From positions 16,830,597 through 16,894,596 of the forward strand of contig CM073324.1 of NCBI GenBank assembly GCA_037043015.1: a DNA stretch of 64,000 bases. Reading direction: 5' to 3'. Made by a program: the position numbers and the translations under genes. Of the stretch, positions 60,468 through 64,000 are shown piece by piece. Within the stretch, counting starts at the first letter, position 1, and the number at the start of each line of letters is the position of its first letter. Source of the stretch: Bryum argenteum. Taxonomy: Eukaryota; Streptophyta; Bryopsida; Bryales; Bryaceae. The notes beneath the pieces are model-generated. The model ran no database searches. It was not told the DNA's origin and was given only the letters and a program-made list of their open reading frames with translations.

Positions 60468-60920
60468 CTAAGCAGCCACAGCGGGGGTATCACTCTCACT
60501 CTCCAATGGAGGCAAAGTGGGAGCAGCGAGCCTCTCACCGCGGGGGCGCCCGACCTTGCGCTCCACGACAATGAACGACTTGGTCTTGCTAATAGGCTTG
60601 CACTTGACGAGCGTGACAATATCCCCGACGTTGCACTCGTTCTCGGGGTCATGCGCGTGGTACTTCTTGGCGCTCTTGATGCGCTTCAAGTACTTGGAGT
60701 GAGGCGCGATCCTGGTGACTTCCACGGCGATGCTCTTGTCGGCGGAGGAGCACACCACGCGGCCCTGAATCTTCTTCATGGCCTCAATCCGCAACGGGGC
60801 CGGGGCTGCCGCGACTGTTGGCGCATTGGAAGCGTTCAACTTCATTCCGGTGAAGGAAGAGTTGAGCGACAATTGCGTGCCATTGCTCACTGATAGCGAA
60901 GCTCCGGTCATCGACGCCAT
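60468..60920 (-). CDS. RPS17: Plastid 30S ribosomal protein S17 (bS17c), nuclear-encoded
   Basis: An intronless 150-aa frame. The mature S17 domain binds 16S rRNA early in 30S assembly. The first about 45 residues from MASMTGASLSVSNG are Ser/Ala/Asn-rich, fitting a plastid transit peptide. The S17 core follows: KKIQGRVVCSSADKSIAVEV, HSKYLKRIKSAKKYHAHDPE, CNVGDIVTLVKCKPISKTKS, FIVVERKVG; these match the family's VVS-x-KMxKTxxV, Y-x-KxxxxTxKxxAHD and GDxVxIxExRPLSKxKxW pattern. The C-terminal 15 residues (LESESDTPAVAA) are an acidic extension. The start chosen is the Met nearest the transit-like sequence; the frame stays open upstream to 61121 but that part looks like 5' UTR. Codon third positions are more GC-rich than the surroundings, as expected for a well-expressed gene. 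Confidence 0.96.
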   Translation of the reverse strand: MASMTGASLSVSNGTQLSLNSSFTGMKLNASNAPTVAAAPAPLRIEAMKKIQGRVVCSSADKSIAVEVTRIAPHSKYLKRIKSAKKYHAHDPENECNVGDIVTLVKCKPISKTKSFIVVERKVGRPRGERLAAPTLPPLESESDTPAVAA

Positions 60921-62134
60921 TGCTGGAGGATTGTTGCAACGATGAAATGGCAGCAATTCGAAGGGGAGAGAGAGCGTGTTCCTGCTGTTTGGATAAGGAA
61001 GTTGAGACCCGGGGTTCCGATGGGTCGGGTTGCCGATGTGAATGCCTGGTGGGGTTCGGCACCTCATCCACATGGACCCTATCTGTTTTTGGATGAACTG
61101 ATGGGTTCCCGTTTCGTTCATCCAAAAATTGCATCGATGTCACACAAGTCGGGGTTGTGGAAATAGGTCCCTCCTAGGACGAGGAGGGGATTGCAAAAAT
61201 AAAGGTCCTCACTAAGATAACAACGTGAAAATTTGAACACTATTAGGAAGCGACCCGCAGAGGGTCGTCTAGATTGTCAAAGATTAGTTATTAAACTGAC
61301 AAAGATTTGTGTAATTTATGGCTTTACCACCTTGTATAGTCTGAATGGTCATCGGATTGTTTATGGTGTTACTTAAAATTGGTTCTATGATTAAATGCAG
61401 TAAGCACATCAAAGAAAGGAGGCGATTTGGGATGGTGGGGCGATCATGAACGCATACTTGATTGTGTGATTAAAGATGGTGAACTCAATAACTTGAAAAT
61501 CCTCCAAAATTGATATTCAGAACAAGTATACTTGGTATCCCTTGGTATCTTGCATTCAAGAAAGAGGAAGCAATGTGACGTTCTATATAAATGTGAGTCT
61601 AGTGAAATTTGAGAGTTAAAGAAGGAAAAGATGGATCACAACTGGAAAAGAGGTTTGAAGGAAATGGTGCTCGAGGCATTGAGTACAAAGACAAGTGCTA
61701 GTGCATTGCAAGTAAGATGTGAATCAAAATCTGATTAGTCAAGAGGTCAATGTCAAGTATCCACAAGTTTCGAAAGCACCTTAATTCTAGTTCCTAACTG
61801 GTTGCTACTTAAAGTTACTCAAGCTACTCGCTAGGTTCTAAATGACACCGATCTACATCGCTTCATAATTTTTTGAACATCAATCTTAGCAAGGTTGATT
61901 GTAAACTTGTAAAGGACTCAAGGTTTTTACTTGTAAAGATGTGAGGCAAAAAACACTATGGAAATACATAACCCCTTATACACATTGGAGCAATAAAGCA
62001 GATTTACATTGCTTGTGAATAGCAATACTAATCTTGTCTACATATCAATGCCCAAATAAGAATCAATTTCAGCAAGCTTGTTGACGCAATCGCCACGCCA
62101 TGCAACAACACTTCATCAATCGTTGTGATTTTGA
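60921..62134. other. RPS17 promoter side and gene-free DNA
   Basis: The first 250 bp are the upstream region of RPS17. The rest is AT-rich without recognisable genes. Confidence 0.4.
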
Positions 62135-62673
62135 TCCCTAAAGGCCCAAATGGTTGAAGAAAACTTAGATGTGTTATAAAATATGCATTCTTTAACACTT
62201 ATGAAAAACTGCTTAAAAAGGCAATATGAAGAGCTTAAGCCCTGAATTAGATCGATATGGTTAAATTTCCTCAAATAGTAACTATTTGTTTTATAATGAA
62301 TAAAAAAGACCAAATCTTTGAAAATCAATGTAAAATGTACATCCTATCTTTAGTGAGTGGAATTTAATATGATTACCTTAATCACATATTACATGATAAA
62401 ATAGAGAGAGGCCACCAGTAACTTGCAAGGACAACCATTGGTTTTCCATATGATAGAATTTTTAAGACTAAGAAATCCTTACCCCGTTTGTGTTTGAAGG
62501 CTTATTGTGAACAATTTATAAATCCAAACGAGTTTTGATAAATTAAATGTGGATTCCAACTCACCAAACTTCTGGAAAGTAAATAAACCTTTGAAACAAA
62601 GTCTTTTCTTGGTTGGATACAACTCCTCAAGATTTGCAATCGACTATAAAATGGTTGATTGAGCTCGTAGGGG
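62135..62673 (+). mobile_element. TTAA-type element, nearly complete, termini mutated (about 539 bp)
   Basis: Left end TTGA-TCCCTAAAGGCCCAAATGG, right end GAGCTCGTAGGGG-TCAA; both outer TTAAs carry one change, which fits an old insertion. Body shared with 55306-55800 (same orientation) and with 63067-63578 (inverted). No coding frame. Confidence 0.7.
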
Positions 62674-63066
62674 TCAAGCCAATTCTTCTTTTACCATATT
62701 TCATGAATCAATATGTCATTCCACAAATGTTCCACCCTCAGTCAGGAACCTCAGCTTCAGTGATAACGATCGCATGCAACATTAACAAAGTACACTCGGA
62801 TATCAGCCGATAACAAATTCCTCTTGAAAAGGTTTTTTTTCAAAAGTTTAAAAATTAATTGTGAACTCGAAAACAATCGAATTGCCCAGGGTGTAAAAAC
62901 TAAGATTTGCTCTAAAAATTTCAAAATTGGAATTTGACATTGCAACTTTTTTTCCACACACACCTTGTAGTGTAGAAAGTACCATGTACAATTTTCAGGC
63001 AAAATTATTGATATAATACCTTTCTCTAGCATGCCCAAACAACAAATAGCATGTTTGACCTTTTAA

Positions 63067-63578
63067 CCCCTAAGAGCCCAATCAACCATTTTATGATCGA
63101 GCCCCAGTTTTGAGGAGTTATACCCCGAAAAAAAGAGTTTTATTTTGGATTTTTTTTTTGAACATCCCAAAGCTTGGTGAGTTAGGAACAACATCCAATT
63201 TACATAACCTTGTTTGGATTCACAGATTGTTCACAAGAAGCCTTCAAACACAAACAAGGCAAGGTCTCCTTAGAGTAAGAAAACTTACTATTTTGGAAAC
63301 TACTAAGGTTCCTCATAGGTTATTGGTGGCCTCTCTCTATTTTATCATATAACAAATGATTTTAGCAAATTTCCAAATACTAATAATAGAAATATCATTT
63401 TATATCGATTTTCAAATTTTTACTTTTTAAAATTAATCATAAAACAAATATTACTTATTTTAGGAGATTTAACCATAGAGATTCAATTTAGGGTTTAAGG
63501 TCTTTGAAGCGCTACATCACCAAGGTTACAAAATCCATCTATTATAACACAACAAATAATAGATGGGGGCTTTCGGGG
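63067..63578 (-). mobile_element. TTAA-type element, complete, inverted relative to the copy at 62135 (512 bp)
   Basis: TTAA-CCCCTAAGAGCCCA at the left (TTAA 63063-63066) and GGGGGCTTTCGGGG-TTAA at the right (63579-63582). On the minus strand the body aligns with 55306 and 62135 (CTTGTTTGTGTTTGAAGGCTT, GAGAGAGGCCACCA). The copies at 62135 and 63067 face each other about 390 bp apart. Confidence 0.75.
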
Positions 63579-63778
63579 TTAAGGGTTAAGCAAAAAATTT
63601 AAAAAAAGGGTTGGTATGAAGGAGTAATACTTCAAACTCCTTCAAAATATAAACATCCCGCACGTATCCACTAACATCTCTCTGTCTTGCAATTTTGAAC
63701 AATTAATCTTAAAGTCCTCAAACTCAAATGGCATTCTTTATGATTCACTCAACTCCAACCGTCAAAGCGATCTGAAAG

Positions 63779-63965
63779 CAATTGAGGAGCATGACCAGAA
63801 CATCATTACCTGCACTCCACTATCTATCAATCTTTCGACACTTCAAAGTCGGCCGTCAGAGGGAGTTGACAGCAATTGAGGAGTATGACCATAAAATCAT
63901 CACGGTACCTGCATTGCACTATCTATCAAATCTTTCGGTACTTCAAAGTCGGAGGTTACTTAGCT
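63779..63965 (+). repeat. 94-bp direct duplication at the window end
   Basis: AGCAATTGAGGAGYATGACC occurs at 63777 and 63871, each followed by ATCATYA, CACTATCTATCAA and CTTCAAAGTCGG. The 94-bp period is not a multiple of three, so this is not a protein repeat. The right flank (CTTAGCTTACGGGAAGCTC) runs out of the window and could be the edge of a gene. Confidence 0.7.
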
Positions 63966-64000
63966 TACGGGAAGCTCACAATTCGACAGAAGGGTTTTGA

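Noticed and set aside
24102-63582. CCCTAAA/TTTAGGG words taken as interstitial telomere repeats
   Set aside because: Each site has a single word, always next to TTAA and usually with an inverted partner a few hundred bases away; there is no tandem TTTAGGG array.
63782-64000. Leucine-rich repeat protein at the window end
   Set aside because: The Leu pattern comes from a 94-bp DNA duplication whose period is not a multiple of three.

Overview
The window is nuclear DNA of a land plant. It carries plant-specific families (a kinesin-12/POK tail, a plastid Brittle1-type nucleotide carrier, an LSD1 zinc-finger protein, a DUF569 protein, nucleus-encoded plastid ribosomal protein S17 and a plant-type FMO). 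Introns are short (about 80-250 bp) and GT-AG, and the DNA between genes is AT-rich and full of small transposons. The sequence does not settle which plant lineage this is; the single-exon LSD1 gene and short introns would fit a seed-free plant, but that is only a hint.

Layout. 1-3940 (+): the last 14 exons of a kinesin-12 gene that starts before the window. 5827-7978 (-): a five-exon BT1 carrier. 8.4-32.5 kb: a gene-poor stretch of SINEs, MITEs, minisatellites and TTAA-bounded inverted-repeat elements, containing one gene, a nine-exon membrane-anchored aspartic protease (19251-22168, -). No long open frame marks this protease; it appears only when the exons are read in phase. 32538-33140 (+): LSD1-type protein, followed by a degenerate basic-repeat reading frame. 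36334-40462 (-): a 14-exon cationic amino acid transporter. 41-45 kb: repeats again, including a 690-bp foldback. 45185-47959 (-): a nine-exon plastid-targeted YjbQ/UPF0047 protein. 48-52 kb: repeats and SINEs. 52677-54238 (+): DUF569 protein. 56289-59398 (+): flavin monooxygenase with a tandemly multiplied first exon. 60468-60920 (-): plastid RPS17. 61-64 kb: more TTAA elements.

The genes do not form a pathway. Three or four products look plastid-directed (BT1, YjbQ, RPS17, one form of the FMO), which is ordinary for a plant. All multi-exon models were assembled by eye, with every exon phase checked; they have not been tested against transcripts.

The most interesting content is repetitive. 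(1) A family or set of families of non-autonomous elements has termini CCCYTAAR inside TTAA, with seven or eight examples; these resemble piggyBac or Kolobok elements. (2) A tRNA-derived SINE family ends in TTC or TATC repeats rather than poly(A), with clear target-site duplications and one chimeric member. (3) The FMO leader has been multiplied so that two copies of its first-exon donor are both in phase with the catalytic part. (4) A 42-bp duplication in the transporter gives two in-frame splice donors.
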